The notes under the pieces are model-generated. The model was not told where the DNA came from. It saw only the letters and a program-made list of their open reading frames with translations, and ran no database searches. A stretch of DNA of 64,000 nt from Conyzicola lurida (GTDB lineage: Bacteria > Actinomycetota > Actinomycetes > Actinomycetales > Microbacteriaceae): the NCBI RefSeq assembly GCF_014204935.1, contig NZ_JACHMJ010000001.1:2790001-2854000 (forward strand), written 5' to 3'. The position numbers and the translations under genes are program-made. Positions 42,408 through 52,551 of this stretch are shown piece by piece (position 1 is the first letter of the stretch; each line of letters starts with the position of its first letter).

Positions 42408-42501
42408 CCGGTGGTCGAGTAGCGCGTCTGCGGGGCGTATCGAGGCCCGGCAGCCGTAAGAGGGGTTTCGATACGGCCGCGGGCGGCCCACTCAACCACC
42501 G
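42408..42501. repeat. REP-like element, family B
   Basis: The left arm is CCGGTGGTCGAGTAGCGCG leading to CGTATCGAG. The right arm is GTTTCGATACGGCCG leading to CCACTCAACCACCG. It has the same inverted two-arm structure as 32211-32303 and lies between convergent deoR and tdk stops. Confidence 0.75.
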
Positions 42502-42515
42502 CACCTACCGCTGGA

Positions 42516-43181
42516 TCAGGCGAAGTCGGCGTCGGGGCCGGCCTGGTAGCTCAGCTCGACGCGCTCGCGACGGCCGTTGTTGAGAACACCCTCGCTCTCC
42601 TCGAGGTAGCAGGCTCCGCAGAGCGACTGGTACCCGACATCCTGCCCGTCAATCGCCACCTGGGCACCGTCGAAAATGAAACGTCCGTCGACGGTGCGCG
42701 CGTTGAAGACGGCCTTGCGACCGCAGCGGCAGATCGTCTTGAGCTCTTCGAGCGAGTGGGCGATCTCGAGGAGGCGGCGGCTGCCGGGAAACGCGACCGT
42801 CTGGAAGTCGGTGCGGATACCGTACGCGAGAACGGGCACGCCCTCGAGGATGGCGATGCGCAGAAGATCGTCGACCTGCGACTCGGAGAGGAACTGCGCC
42901 TCGTCGACGAGCAGGCAGCTGACGTCGACACCGGTGGATCGCAGCACGCGCGCCCGCTCGGTGGCGAAGGCGACGTAGATGTCCTCGTCGGGGCCGACCG
43001 TGAAGTCGACCGGACGCGTCACGCCGAGGCGCGAGACGATCTCGTTGTCACCTTTGGTGTCGATGTCGGGCTTCGCGAGCAGCACCTGCTGGTCGCGTTC
43101 CTCGTAGTTGAACGCGGCCTGGAGGAGAGCGGTGCTCTTGCCGCTGTTCATCGCGCCATAGCGAAAGTAGAGTTTCGACAT
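42516..43181 (-). CDS. tdk: Thymidine kinase
   Basis: The 221-aa type II enzyme phosphorylates thymidine. Walker A is GAMNSGKST at residues 9-17, Walker B is LLVDEAQFL, and the structural zinc site uses CRCGRK and LCGACYLEE. FPGSRRLLEIAHSLEEL is the conserved region around the lasso domain. The start abuts the stop of the upstream response regulator (TAA directly before ATG), so it is part of a leftward run. It feeds dTMP to Tmk. Confidence 0.95.
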   Translation of the reverse strand: MSKLYFRYGAMNSGKSTALLQAAFNYEERDQQVLLAKPDIDTKGDNEIVSRLGVTRPVDFTVGPDEDIYVAFATERARVLRSTGVDVSCLLVDEAQFLSESQVDDLLRIAILEGVPVLAYGIRTDFQTVAFPGSRRLLEIAHSLEELKTICRCGRKAVFNARTVDGRFIFDGAQVAIDGQDVGYQSLCGACYLEESEGVLNNGRRERVELSYQAGPDADFA

Positions 43182-43871
43182 TTAGAGCAGGTATCCGTCC
43201 TCAGCGGCCCGACGAATCAGTTCCGCTTTTTTGCTGGCCGGCCGGTTGGCTTTGGCGTATTTCTCGCGCACGCGGCGCAGGTAGGTCTTGGCGGTCTCGT
43301 ACTGCACGTTCATCTTGGTGGCGACCTCGACGGTGCTGTACCCGGAGACGTAGAGACGGAACGCCTCGACCTCGCCGGCGCTGAGTTTGGGGCGCGACTG
43401 GCTGGTGGCGCCGACCGGCAGCGGACGCCAGTCCCGCTGCACGACGGTGTTGGGGCGCACGCCCATGATCTGGCGGGCGGCGTCCATCACCTCGCGCATG
43501 GGGAGCGACTTGGAGAGGAATCCGGCGGCACCGGCGGCGAGCGCCCGGTCGCGGGACTCGCGGCTGTCGAGGCTGGTGAGCACGATGACCTTGGCACCGG
43601 CTGCGCGGCAGGTGCGCACGCGCGCCTCGATCGACACGGGCTCCTTGAGCTGGAAGTCGAGGAAGACGAGGTCGGTCGGGAAGTTGTCGCTGTGCACGAG
43701 CTCGATCCAGGTGCTGGCGCTCAGCACGAGGTCGAAGTCGGGGGCGTTGGCGAAAATCCAGCTGCTGAGGCTGTCGAGCAGCACTTCGTGGTCGTCGAGA
43801 ATCGCAAGGCGCACTCGAGTCGGGTCGGGCGTATTACCCCCGGCAACCTGCCTGCCCTCAACGCTGGTCAT
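43182..43871 (-). CDS. NarL/FixJ (LuxR-type) response regulator
   Basis: The 229-aa protein has a receiver domain at residues about 20-130 with acidic pocket LDDHE, phospho-acceptor Asp in LVFLDFQL, and the switch Thr and Lys in VLTSLDS and GFLSKSL. The C-terminal LuxR helix-turn-helix is LSAGEVEAFRLYVSGYSTVE followed by VATKMNVQYETAKTYLRRV. The start overlaps the upstream sensor-like gene by 14 bp. It is the output of the three-gene signalling operon and its targets are unknown. Confidence 0.88.
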   Translation of the reverse strand: MTSVEGRQVAGGNTPDPTRVRLAILDDHEVLLDSLSSWIFANAPDFDLVLSASTWIELVHSDNFPTDLVFLDFQLKEPVSIEARVRTCRAAGAKVIVLTSLDSRESRDRALAAGAAGFLSKSLPMREVMDAARQIMGVRPNTVVQRDWRPLPVGATSQSRPKLSAGEVEAFRLYVSGYSTVEVATKMNVQYETAKTYLRRVREKYAKANRPASKKAELIRRAAEDGYLL

Positions 43872-45024
43872 ATGAAAACCTTAGTGTCAGGGCAGGAGGA
43901 TCGTGTTCAACCTGCAGATCGCTGAAGATCACGCGCATCACCGCGAGAAACGGTGCTATGTCGGAGCGTTGGGCTCCGTCATCCGCCTCTAAGACGGCCT
44001 GGATCGCCACGTCGCAGCGTGCGCCGTCCTGCGCGAGGCTCACGGTCATCTCTTCGGGTTGGAAGGAGCGGTCGCCGTGCAGAGCCACGATGAGCGCCCG
44101 AACGGCGGTGCGCTCGTCGGCGGACATGTGCTCGGCGAGGCGGTGCCGGTCGCGCACGGTGGCGTGCAGCGCGCCGGTGCCGCCCGGCGCGAAGCGCGCG
44201 AGGCCCTCCACGACACCGTCGAGCCAAGTGCGCTCGGCCTCGGCGACGATCACGGCGCGGATGGCGTTGGAGATCTCCCGGGCACGTTCACGGGTCTCCT
44301 CGGTGACGGTGGCACCCTCGAGCAACTCGCTGAAGAACGGCACGACCTCCTGGTTGAGGATCGTCACGCGGTCCTGCTGCACGGAACGGGCGATCGACTC
44401 GCCGCGCTCGTCGGCCAGCGAGGTGAACGCGCGCCGGGCGCGCACCTGCCAGCGGTCGAGGCTGCGCACGAGCACGTCGGCGAACGCGGCGGCACCGAGC
44501 GACGCCGCGAGCACCGGCGTCATCGCCACGATCACGAACGCGATGGGCGGCAGCGGGAGGGCGAAGCCGTCGGCGTGCACGACGACCACGAAGCCGACGA
44601 AGATCGCGGAGAGCACGCCGGACGTCGCGATCTCCTTGGCCGGACGGTAGGGCGCGAGCGAGAGGATGTAGAGGCCGACGGCGGGCGCACCCCAGTCGTC
44701 GCGCACGTAGGCGTCGTGCGACCCCATCGCCACGGAGCTCGCCACCATCGCCGCCAGGGCGCTGATCACGATGACGGCGTGGGTGCGGGCGGTGAGCGGA
44801 GCGCGCAGCGGCCCCGACTGCAGCACCAGCACGACCGCGCCGACGCCGATGAGCACGAGGGACAGCAGTGCGAGCGGGACGCTCTCGATGTCGTCGCGGT
44901 TGTTCCAGGTCGTGAAGGCGGCGAACAGAGGCACACCGATGGCCGCGAGGTAGCTGGTGGGGCGCCCGACGAGCGCGCCGAGCGGGTCGCGCTGCTGCAG
45001 GGTACGTTCCTCGCCCGGGTTCAC
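43858..45024 (-). CDS. Sensor-like membrane protein without ATPase domain
   Basis: The 388-aa protein has six or so hydrophobic helices in the first 190 residues and then a cytoplasmic helical domain (RSVQQDRVTILNQEVVPFFS, ELLEGATVTEETRERAREIS). The C-terminal half is about the right size for a histidine kinase catalytic domain, but I see no N, G1 or G2 box. It may be a degenerate kinase or a partner that tunes the real kinase. GTG 45024 overlaps the kinase stop as GTGA and its end overlaps the regulator start. I do not recognise a named family. Confidence 0.7.
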   Translation of the reverse strand: MNPGEERTLQQRDPLGALVGRPTSYLAAIGVPLFAAFTTWNNRDDIESVPLALLSLVLIGVGAVVLVLQSGPLRAPLTARTHAVIVISALAAMVASSVAMGSHDAYVRDDWGAPAVGLYILSLAPYRPAKEIATSGVLSAIFVGFVVVVHADGFALPLPPIAFVIVAMTPVLAASLGAAAFADVLVRSLDRWQVRARRAFTSLADERGESIARSVQQDRVTILNQEVVPFFSELLEGATVTEETRERAREISNAIRAVIVAEAERTWLDGVVEGLARFAPGGTGALHATVRDRHRLAEHMSADERTAVRALIVALHGDRSFQPEEMTVSLAQDGARCDVAIQAVLEADDGAQRSDIAPFLAVMRVIFSDLQVEHDPPALTLRFSYDQR

Positions 45025-46235
45025 GATGCGGCCTCGAGCACGGGGTCGGACTCGCTGACCGGCAGGCTGATGAGCACCGACGTCCCGGTGCCCGGCGTCG
45101 ACCACACCTGCACGGTGCCGCCCACGGACTCGATGCGACGGCGCACCGACTGGCGCAGCCCGAGCCGGTCGACGCTGGTCTCGCGTTCGATGAACCCCTT
45201 GCCGCCGTCGATCACCATCACGGTGATCTCGGTGCCGGCACCGTAGATCACGACTTCGGCCCGGTCGGTGCCGGCGTGCTTGACCACGTTGACGAGACAC
45301 TGCTTCACCGCGAGCGCCACGGCGAGGCGCCGGGGCGCGGTCAGCCGGGAGATCGCGTTGCGGTCGCCGGTGAGCACGACTTCGAGCCCGAGGTCGCGGG
45401 CCTCGTCGATCGATTGGAACAGCCGGCTGGCCGACCACCCGTCGTGCCCCGCGGCATCCTCGTCGGTGTTGTCGTCGACGAGCCATTCCTCGCCGACCAG
45501 GATCCCGAGATCCCGTTCCACCCGATCGCGCAGTTCGGGGCGCAGCTCGCCGTCGGGGGACGCCGACACCGCGGCGAGGTGGTTGAGGATCGTGTCGTGC
45601 ATCATGGCGGCCGCGCGCAATTCGAGCTGGTGCCGGATGTCGGAGAGATGTTCGTCACGCGCAGCCCGGTGCAGCCCCGGTTGCGCCCGTTGCACGCGCT
45701 GGCGGCTGAGCCCGATGATCGCGAGCAGAAGGACGACGCCGATGAAGACGACGGTCGCGGTGACGTCGGGGGTGATGATCGCGCCGGTCTGCAGCGCGGC
45801 CGCGACGGTCGCGCTCTCGCCGAGCACGAACCCGGCCGCGCTCCAGGCGATCACGCGCAGCACGCCGAAGCCGGTGCCGCCCACGAAGATGAGCGCGATC
45901 TTGGCCATTGTGAAGATGAACGAGTCCGTCGTCGCCTCGCCCGGGAACTGCGCGCTGCCGACGAGCACCACCCAGTAGAGGCTGACAGTGCCGATGAGCA
46001 GGTAGGTGACGCTGAAGAACCAGCTGCGGTAGTTCTCGAGCAGCCAGAGTGCCGCGAAGATCGGCAGCAGACCGATCATCGCGGGCCAGAGGAGCACCGT
46101 CGGCGCGACGCTCTGCAGCAAGAGGATGAGGCTCAGCGCGGCGGTGAGGCAGACAAGTGCGATCACGTGAGAGGCCCGCGCGAGCGCGCGGCTCTCACTA
46201 TGCGGCGCGAGATGCCCAGGTAGTCCGAGCGACAT
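45021..46235 (-). CDS. Sensor histidine kinase
   Basis: The 404-aa membrane kinase has about six transmembrane helices in residues 20-190 and a DHp-like segment (RAAAMMHDTILNHLAAVSAS) with His-Asp-Thr as in HisKA_3-type kinases. The HATPase_c domain has KQCLVNVVKHAGTDRAEVVI (N box), VIDGGKGF (G1) and GTGTSVLISLP (G2). It should phosphorylate the LuxR-type regulator encoded two genes later. It is the first gene of the operon. Confidence 0.85.
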   Translation of the reverse strand: MSLGLPGHLAPHSESRALARASHVIALVCLTAALSLILLLQSVAPTVLLWPAMIGLLPIFAALWLLENYRSWFFSVTYLLIGTVSLYWVVLVGSAQFPGEATTDSFIFTMAKIALIFVGGTGFGVLRVIAWSAAGFVLGESATVAAALQTGAIITPDVTATVVFIGVVLLLAIIGLSRQRVQRAQPGLHRAARDEHLSDIRHQLELRAAAMMHDTILNHLAAVSASPDGELRPELRDRVERDLGILVGEEWLVDDNTDEDAAGHDGWSASRLFQSIDEARDLGLEVVLTGDRNAISRLTAPRRLAVALAVKQCLVNVVKHAGTDRAEVVIYGAGTEITVMVIDGGKGFIERETSVDRLGLRQSVRRRIESVGGTVQVWSTPGTGTSVLISLPVSESDPVLEAAS

Positions 46236-46369
46236 CTCAGATCCCCCCTCAACTGGACGGTGGTATCCACGACGCTACAGACAAGCGTTGGGTATCTCTC
46301 ACCCCAGTTCGGGCGGTTTCGTCAGCCGCGGCATCCGATTTCTTCGATTTGAGGGCGTTTGACGCCAAA

Positions 46370-47851
46370 TTAACGCGGAATACGCAACGATTCGGCGGTG
46401 CGGGTCATGATGGCGTCGGCGAGCTGCGGGTCGTCGGAGAGTTTCGTGCCGAAGCTCGGCACCATCTCGGTGAGACGCGGACGCCACGCTTCGATGCGGT
46501 TCGGGAAGCACTTCTCGATGAGGCCGAGCATGATCGGGGCGGCGGTGGATGCTCCGGGCGAGGCGCCGAGCAGACCGGCGATGGTGCCGTCGGCGGAGGC
46601 GACGACCTCGGTGCCGAACTGCAGTACGCCGCGCTTGACGGCGTCTTTTTTGATGACCTGCACGCGCTGGCCCGCCGTGATGCGGTACCAGTCCTTCTGC
46701 TCGCCGCGCGGGAAGAACTGGCGCAGCTCGTCGAACTTCGTGCTCTTCTTCGCCACCAGCTGGCCGACGAGGTACTTGACCAGGCTGAGGTTGCCGAGGC
46801 CGGCCGCGACCATGGGCACGAGGTTGTGCGGGCGTACCGACTTGAAGAGGTCGAACCACGACCCGGACTTGAGGAACTTGGGGCTGAAGCCCGCGTACGG
46901 GCCGAACATGAGGCTCGTGTTGCCGTCGATGACGCGGGTGTCGAGGTGCGGAACCGACATCGGCGGTGCGCCGACGGCCGCCATGCCGTAGACCTTGGCC
47001 TGGTGGCGGGCGACGATCTCGGGGTTGTCTGTGCGCAGGAATTCGCCGCTCACCGGGAACCCGCCGTAGCCGCGGATCTCGGGGATTCCGCTCTTCTGCA
47101 GCAGGTTGAGTGCGTTGCCGCCGGCACCGACGAAGACGAATCGCGCCAACTGCACGAACGGGGTGTCGCCCACTTCGCGGCGGTAGGAGATGCGCCACAG
47201 GCCGTCTTTGCGGCGCTTGATGTTCGTCACGCGGGCGTTGTAGGTGATCTCGGCGCCGCCCTCTTCGAGGTTGCCGATCAGGCTGGAGGTGAGCGCGCCG
47301 AAGTTGACGTCGGTGCCCGCGGCGATGCGGGTGGCGGCGATCGGCTGCGACTTGGCGCGGCCGGGGATGAGAACGGGCGCCCAGCTGCGGATGACGCGGG
47401 CGTCTTCGCTGTACTCGAGCCCCTCGAACAGCGGGTGGTCTTTCAGGGCGTCGAAGCGCTTGCGCAGGAACGCCACATTGTCGTCTCCCCAGACGAAACT
47501 CATATGCGGCGTGGGGTTGATGAAGCTCGTGGGTTCGGGCAGCTGACCGGTCTCGACGAGGTGCGACCAGAACTGGCGCGACACCTGGAACTGCTCGTTG
47601 ACCTTGACGGCGCCCGCGATGTCGATGGTGCCGTCGGGCCGCTGCGGAGTGTAGTTGAGTTCGCAGAGGGCGGAGTGGCCGGTGCCCGCGTTGTTCCACG
47701 GGTTGGAGCTCTCTTCTGCGGCATCCCCCAGCTTCTCGAAGATCTGGATCGACCAGTCGGGTTCGAGCTGCTTGAGCATCGTGCCGAGGGTGGCACTCAT
47801 GATGCCTCCGCCGATCAGGGCCACGTCTATGGGGGTTTCTGGGGAACTCAC
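46370..47851 (-). CDS. mqo: Malate:quinone oxidoreductase
   Basis: The 493-aa FAD-dependent, peripheral membrane enzyme oxidises malate to oxaloacetate and passes electrons to menaquinone. The FAD loop is VALIGGGIMSATLGTML at the N-terminus. Family-specific segments include NPWNNAGTGHSALCELNYTP, FVFVGAGGNALNLLQKSGIP, and LLGASPGASTAAPIMLGLIE. It starts at GTG 47851. A small hairpin, GGCGT-TTG-ACGCC, lies 4 bp past the stop. No obvious operon partner. Confidence 0.95.
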   Translation of the reverse strand: MSSPETPIDVALIGGGIMSATLGTMLKQLEPDWSIQIFEKLGDAAEESSNPWNNAGTGHSALCELNYTPQRPDGTIDIAGAVKVNEQFQVSRQFWSHLVETGQLPEPTSFINPTPHMSFVWGDDNVAFLRKRFDALKDHPLFEGLEYSEDARVIRSWAPVLIPGRAKSQPIAATRIAAGTDVNFGALTSSLIGNLEEGGAEITYNARVTNIKRRKDGLWRISYRREVGDTPFVQLARFVFVGAGGNALNLLQKSGIPEIRGYGGFPVSGEFLRTDNPEIVARHQAKVYGMAAVGAPPMSVPHLDTRVIDGNTSLMFGPYAGFSPKFLKSGSWFDLFKSVRPHNLVPMVAAGLGNLSLVKYLVGQLVAKKSTKFDELRQFFPRGEQKDWYRITAGQRVQVIKKDAVKRGVLQFGTEVVASADGTIAGLLGASPGASTAAPIMLGLIEKCFPNRIEAWRPRLTEMVPSFGTKLSDDPQLADAIMTRTAESLRIPR

Positions 47852-47954
47852 CCGCCCAGCTTACGGGTCGCCCGCCAATCGGGGTGAGGGCATAAAGGCC
47901 CTTGTTCACAGTCTCAGAACACGGCATACGGGGAGGAGTGGTTCACTGGACGAT

Positions 47955-48737
47955 GTGAACAAAGCCCCCGGCGCCCGCTACTGGATCATCCTCGTGGCGA
48001 TCGGCGTGATCGGCGGCCTGCTCTCGGGAGCGTTCGGCATCGGCGGCGGCATCGTGATGGTTCCCCTGCTCATCACTCTCGGCGGCCTCGACCAGCGTGG
48101 CGCCGCCGCGACATCGCTCGTGGCGATCGTGCCCACCTCGATCGCGGGCTCAGCCACCTATCTCGCCAACGGCGAGATCGATCTGATTGCGGGATGCCTC
48201 GTGGCCGTCGGCGCGGTCGGTGGCACCCTGATCGGCACGAGGTTGCTCCGTCGCATCCCCCTGGTATGGCTGCAGTGGCTGTTCATCGCCCTCGTCGTCG
48301 TGGTGGCGGTGCGCATGCTGGTCGTCGCGCCGGAGCGCGGGGACGCCGTCGACCTCACCCTGTGGGTGGCTCTGGGCTACATCGCGCTCGGGCTGCTCAT
48401 GGGCATCGCCTCGGGGCTGTTCGGCATCGGCGGCGGGGTCATCGCCGTGCCCGGCCTCATCGCGATCTTCGGCATGAGCGACCTCGTGGCCAAGGGCACG
48501 TCGCTGCTGGTGATGGTGCCCACCGGCATCGTCGGATCGGTGGCGAACGCGCGGGCCGGACTGGTGCGGGTGAAAGCGGGGCTGGTGGTCGGCGTCGCGG
48601 CGACCGTGGCGTCGGTTCCCGGCGTCGCTCTCGCGCTGGTGATGCCGCCGCGGCTCTCGGGCATCCTGTTCGCGGCCCTGCTGCTCGGGGTCGCCGTGCA
48701 GCTGACGGTGCGGGCCATCCGATCGGCTCGGAAGTAG
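47955..48737 (+). CDS. TSUP (TauE/SafE) family permease
   Basis: The 260-aa protein has eight predicted helices arranged as two repeats, each starting with GxxSGxFGIGGG (LLSGAFGIGGGIVMVPLL and IASGLFGIGGGVIAVPGL). It belongs to the sulfite/organosulfonate exporter family. The substrate is unknown. GTG 47955 is the best start, although the nearest purine-rich site (GGGGAGGAG) is about 20 bases away, so a nearby upstream start is possible. It is divergent from mqo. Confidence 0.85.
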   Translation: MNKAPGARYWIILVAIGVIGGLLSGAFGIGGGIVMVPLLITLGGLDQRGAAATSLVAIVPTSIAGSATYLANGEIDLIAGCLVAVGAVGGTLIGTRLLRRIPLVWLQWLFIALVVVVAVRMLVVAPERGDAVDLTLWVALGYIALGLLMGIASGLFGIGGGVIAVPGLIAIFGMSDLVAKGTSLLVMVPTGIVGSVANARAGLVRVKAGLVVGVAATVASVPGVALALVMPPRLSGILFAALLLGVAVQLTVRAIRSARK

Positions 48738-48778
48738 CGCCTCGTACACTGGGGGTTGCCGACTTTAAGGGGAACCCA

Positions 48779-50032
48779 GTGACGACATCGCGTATACGCG
48801 GACTCGCAGCGACAGCGGCCGTCAGCATGATCGTGCTGGGGTCGGTGGCGCTGGGGGCCGGGGCGGCGCAGGCGGTCGTGTGCACGGACCCGCCGACCAA
48901 CACCGCGCCCGTCGGGTGTACGCCGCTCGAAGACGTCGTTCCGGTGGATCCGCCCGTCGAAGAATCGAGCCCGGAGCCGACCGAAACTCCGACGGCAACG
49001 CCGACACCTACGCCGACCCCCACTCCGACTCCGACTCCGACGCCCACCCCGACGCCGGAGCCCACCGTCGAGCCGACGCCCGAGCCGACCGTCGCCCCGG
49101 AGCCCACGCCGACTCCCACCCCCACCCCGACTCCGACGCCCACCCCGACGCCCACCGAGACCGCGGTCGTCGTGCCTCCCGTGGTCACGCCGACCGCGAC
49201 GCCGACACCGTCGGCGACGCCCACGCCCGACGCGATCGTGCCGACCTCGTCAGACTCGACCCGCACCGCGGCCCTGCTCGTCACGATCCTCGTCATCGTC
49301 GTGCTGCTCGCGGCCGCCATCTTCGGTCTGGTCGTCGTGCGCCAGAAATCCGCGCGTGACCGCAATGCCGCGAAGACCGGGCCGGTCACCGCGCCCGCCG
49401 CGGGCCCCGAGGTCGCCGGGGTCACCGGACTGCAGTCGCTCTGGCCCCCGATGGAGCCCACGAACACGAACGCCCCGACCACCGCCTATCAGCCGCCGGC
49501 CGACAATACCCGGGCATTCAGCGCGACGGACTACCCGACGACGAATCTTCCGGCAGCGTCATCCGCCGAGACGGCCTTCTTGCCCGTGCCGGGCGCGCCC
49601 GCTTCTCCCCCGCCCGTGCCGTCCGCCGACGCGCCGACTGAGGCGTTCCGCCCGCTGCAGGAGCCGGCACCGACGGAGGCTTACACGCCGCCGGCGGATC
49701 TGCCGCCGACCGAGGCGTTTTCGGCCCCGCCCGTCGTGCCGCCGACGGAGGCGTTCACGGCTCCGCCCGTCGTGCCGCCGACCGAGGCGTTCTCTCCCCC
49801 ACCCGTTCTGCCTCCGGTCGCCCCGACGCCCGCCGCTCCCGCGGTGCCGCCGGCGAACGACGCGCCCAAGGTCGCCGCGAGCTGGCCGTTCGCTCCGACG
49901 CAGCCGCCCGCTGCACCCGTCGCCCCGACTGAGGCTCCGACCCCGCCCGCGTCGAAGACGGCCGAGGACGACATCTCCTACCTCAACAGCCTGCTCAATA
50001 AGGACAACCCCGACAAGCGCCCGCGCAAGTAA
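48779..50032 (+). CDS. Secreted/membrane Thr-Pro-repeat protein
   Basis: The 417-aa protein has a signal peptide (AAVSMIVLGSVALGAGAAQA) and then an extracytoplasmic region with a Cys pair (VVCTDPP, VGCTP). A long run of TP/TPTP repeats interrupted by EPTVEPTPEPT follows. One transmembrane helix (ALLVTILVIVVLLAAAIFGL) leads to a cytoplasmic Pro-rich domain with repeated PTEAF/PTEAY units, ending DDISYLNSLLNKDNPDKRPRK. AAGGGG precedes GTG 48779. The outer part looks like a glycosylated stalk. I know no named family. Confidence 0.7.
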   Translation: MTTSRIRGLAATAAVSMIVLGSVALGAGAAQAVVCTDPPTNTAPVGCTPLEDVVPVDPPVEESSPEPTETPTATPTPTPTPTPTPTPTPTPTPEPTVEPTPEPTVAPEPTPTPTPTPTPTPTPTPTETAVVVPPVVTPTATPTPSATPTPDAIVPTSSDSTRTAALLVTILVIVVLLAAAIFGLVVVRQKSARDRNAAKTGPVTAPAAGPEVAGVTGLQSLWPPMEPTNTNAPTTAYQPPADNTRAFSATDYPTTNLPAASSAETAFLPVPGAPASPPPVPSADAPTEAFRPLQEPAPTEAYTPPADLPPTEAFSAPPVVPPTEAFTAPPVVPPTEAFSPPPVLPPVAPTPAAPAVPPANDAPKVAASWPFAPTQPPAAPVAPTEAPTPPASKTAEDDISYLNSLLNKDNPDKRPRK

Positions 50033-50040
50033 CTGACCGC

Positions 50041-50718
50041 TTAGAGGCCGAGCTTCTCGAGTTCCTCGTTCATGCGGTCGGCCATCGCCGCGTAGCCCTC
50101 GTCGTTGGGGTGGAGGCCGTCCGCGGCCATCCACTCGGGGTGACCCTCGATCCAGTGGGAGGCGCCGGAGATATAGTCCGCGTCGGCGTCGGCCGCGGCA
50201 TCCTTCACCCAGTCAATGATGACGCCGACGGATTCGGGTCGGTCGTCGGTGTACCAGAACGGCTCGACGACGATGAAGCGAGCGTCGGTCAGGGCCTCGG
50301 TGAGGCGGGCGAAGTCATCGTCGATCTGCGCGTGGATCTCGTCGGCCGCGCGATCGTAGGAGAAGTTGTCGTTCAGCCCCATCGTCACGAAGACGATCTC
50401 GGGGTCCGAGTCGATGACCAGGTCGGGCAGGTCGCCCTCGCCGAACGTGCTGCGGTTGTTGATGAAGCCGAGGCCGTTGACGCTGGGGTTGAACTCGTTC
50501 CAGTTGCGCTCGCTGCTGACGATGGTCGACCAGCGCTTCTCGGGCGAGCTGGCGCCGGTGCCGAGCGTGTAGGAGTCGCCGTAGAAAGCGACACGGGTGC
50601 CGGTGCCGGTGCCCGCGGTCGGGGTTTCGGGCTTCGATGCGATCACTGCCACTGCTACTCCGATCGCGACGACGGCGCACAGCGCGGCTGCGATGATCAG
50701 TTTCACGCGTGTGCTCAT
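50041..50718 (-). CDS. SGNH/GDSL-type esterase, exported
   Basis: The 225-aa protein has an N-terminal membrane/signal segment (LIIAAALCAVVAIGVAVAVI). Block I is VAFYGDSYTLG with the nucleophile Ser, the Gly block is in NGLGF, block III is GLND with Asn, and block V is DGLHPNDEG with Asp and His. It is thus a complete SGNH hydrolase, acting outside the membrane on an ester, possibly of cell-wall glycans or lipids. It converges with the Thr-Pro-repeat gene, 8 bp apart. Confidence 0.88.
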   Translation of the reverse strand: MSTRVKLIIAAALCAVVAIGVAVAVIASKPETPTAGTGTGTRVAFYGDSYTLGTGASSPEKRWSTIVSSERNWNEFNPSVNGLGFINNRSTFGEGDLPDLVIDSDPEIVFVTMGLNDNFSYDRAADEIHAQIDDDFARLTEALTDARFIVVEPFWYTDDRPESVGVIIDWVKDAAADADADYISGASHWIEGHPEWMAADGLHPNDEGYAAMADRMNEELEKLGL

Positions 50719-50912
50719 GCCGTCTATTCGACACCCTATCGGTCAGGGTTTGGTCGGGATGGCGGTGCCTGCCGGGTTTCGGGACGCCTGCGGGGCGGCG
50801 CGCACCCGCAGTCGCCCCGCCGACCCGCCTCCGCCGGGCCGGAACTCGCCCGGCCCGCCTAGTCCCGCCCGCCCGACAGGATCGTTTCGCGCTTTCGCCC
50901 GACCCCAGCGCC

Positions 50913-51257
50913 ATGTCGGGCACGGAGACGCGGATGCGTCTCGCGCTCGTCCGCGCCGGGTATCGCGTCGAGACCCAGGTCTACGTCGAGGGCGTCGGGC
51001 AGGTCGACATCCTGATCGACGGTTGGTACATCCTCGAGCTGGACAGCAAGGAGTTCCACGATGGAACACCTCAGCAGACGACCGACCGGCGACGTGATGG
51101 CAATTCCGTGATCGCGGGCTACGGTCACGACCGCTTTATGTGGAGTCAGGTTCGCTACGACATGGACTGGTGCCTCGCGGTCGTCGCGGCTCGAATCAGC
51201 GACGGGCGCCCCGACCGCGCACCGATCGACAGGATCAGCACCCGTCGAACGGGCTGA
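50913..51257 (+). pseudogene. DUF559-type endonuclease-like domain, N-terminally truncated
   Basis: The C-terminal segment SGTETRMRLALVRAGYRVET, GVGQVDILIDGWYILELDSK and EFHDGTPQQTTDRRRDGNSV matches the DUF559/Vsr-like nuclease fold, with the catalytic D-ExD pattern. In actinobacteria it is normally the C-terminal part of a roughly 300-residue protein with an N-terminal winged helix (AbiEi-like). Upstream frames here are unrelated to that domain, so only the nuclease-like end remains. ATG 50913 could still give a 114-aa protein. Confidence 0.6.
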
Positions 51258-51322
51258 TGGTCCTGTTGAACGCGCGGCTGGGTCGATGCGTCTTGTTGAA
51301 GGCGCGTACCGCCGGCGGCTGG

Positions 51323-52426
<1,104 letters not shown>

Positions 52427-52457
52427 CTAAAACGTGGAGGCGCCGGAGCGCCGGGTG

Positions 52458-52479
52458 GGTTTCGACAGGGTCAACCCGC
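52458..52479. repeat. Short interspersed repeat, family A
   Basis: GGTTTCGACAGGGTCAACCCGC is a close match to the copies in dnaX. It lies between asd and lysC, just left of a family B copy. Confidence 0.6.
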
Positions 52480-52507
52480 GAAAGTCTGCGAAAATTCGCG
52501 GAAACGT

Positions 52508-52546
52508 GGTTTCGATACGGCCGTGGACGGCCTACTCGACCACCGG
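52508..52546. repeat. REP-like element, family B, single arm
   Basis: GGTTTCGATACGGCCG leads to CGGCCTACTCGACCACCGG. This is one arm of the two-arm elements at 32211 and 42408, with its own internal GGCCG/CGGCC stem. It lies in the lysC-asd gap. Confidence 0.7.
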
Positions 52547-52551
52547 GCCGA

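Noticed and set aside
43858-45486. Long 542-codon form of the sensor-like protein
   Set aside because: The upstream 150 residues are an Arg-rich shadow of the histidine kinase gene; the GTG at 45024 with GTGA overlap is the credible start.
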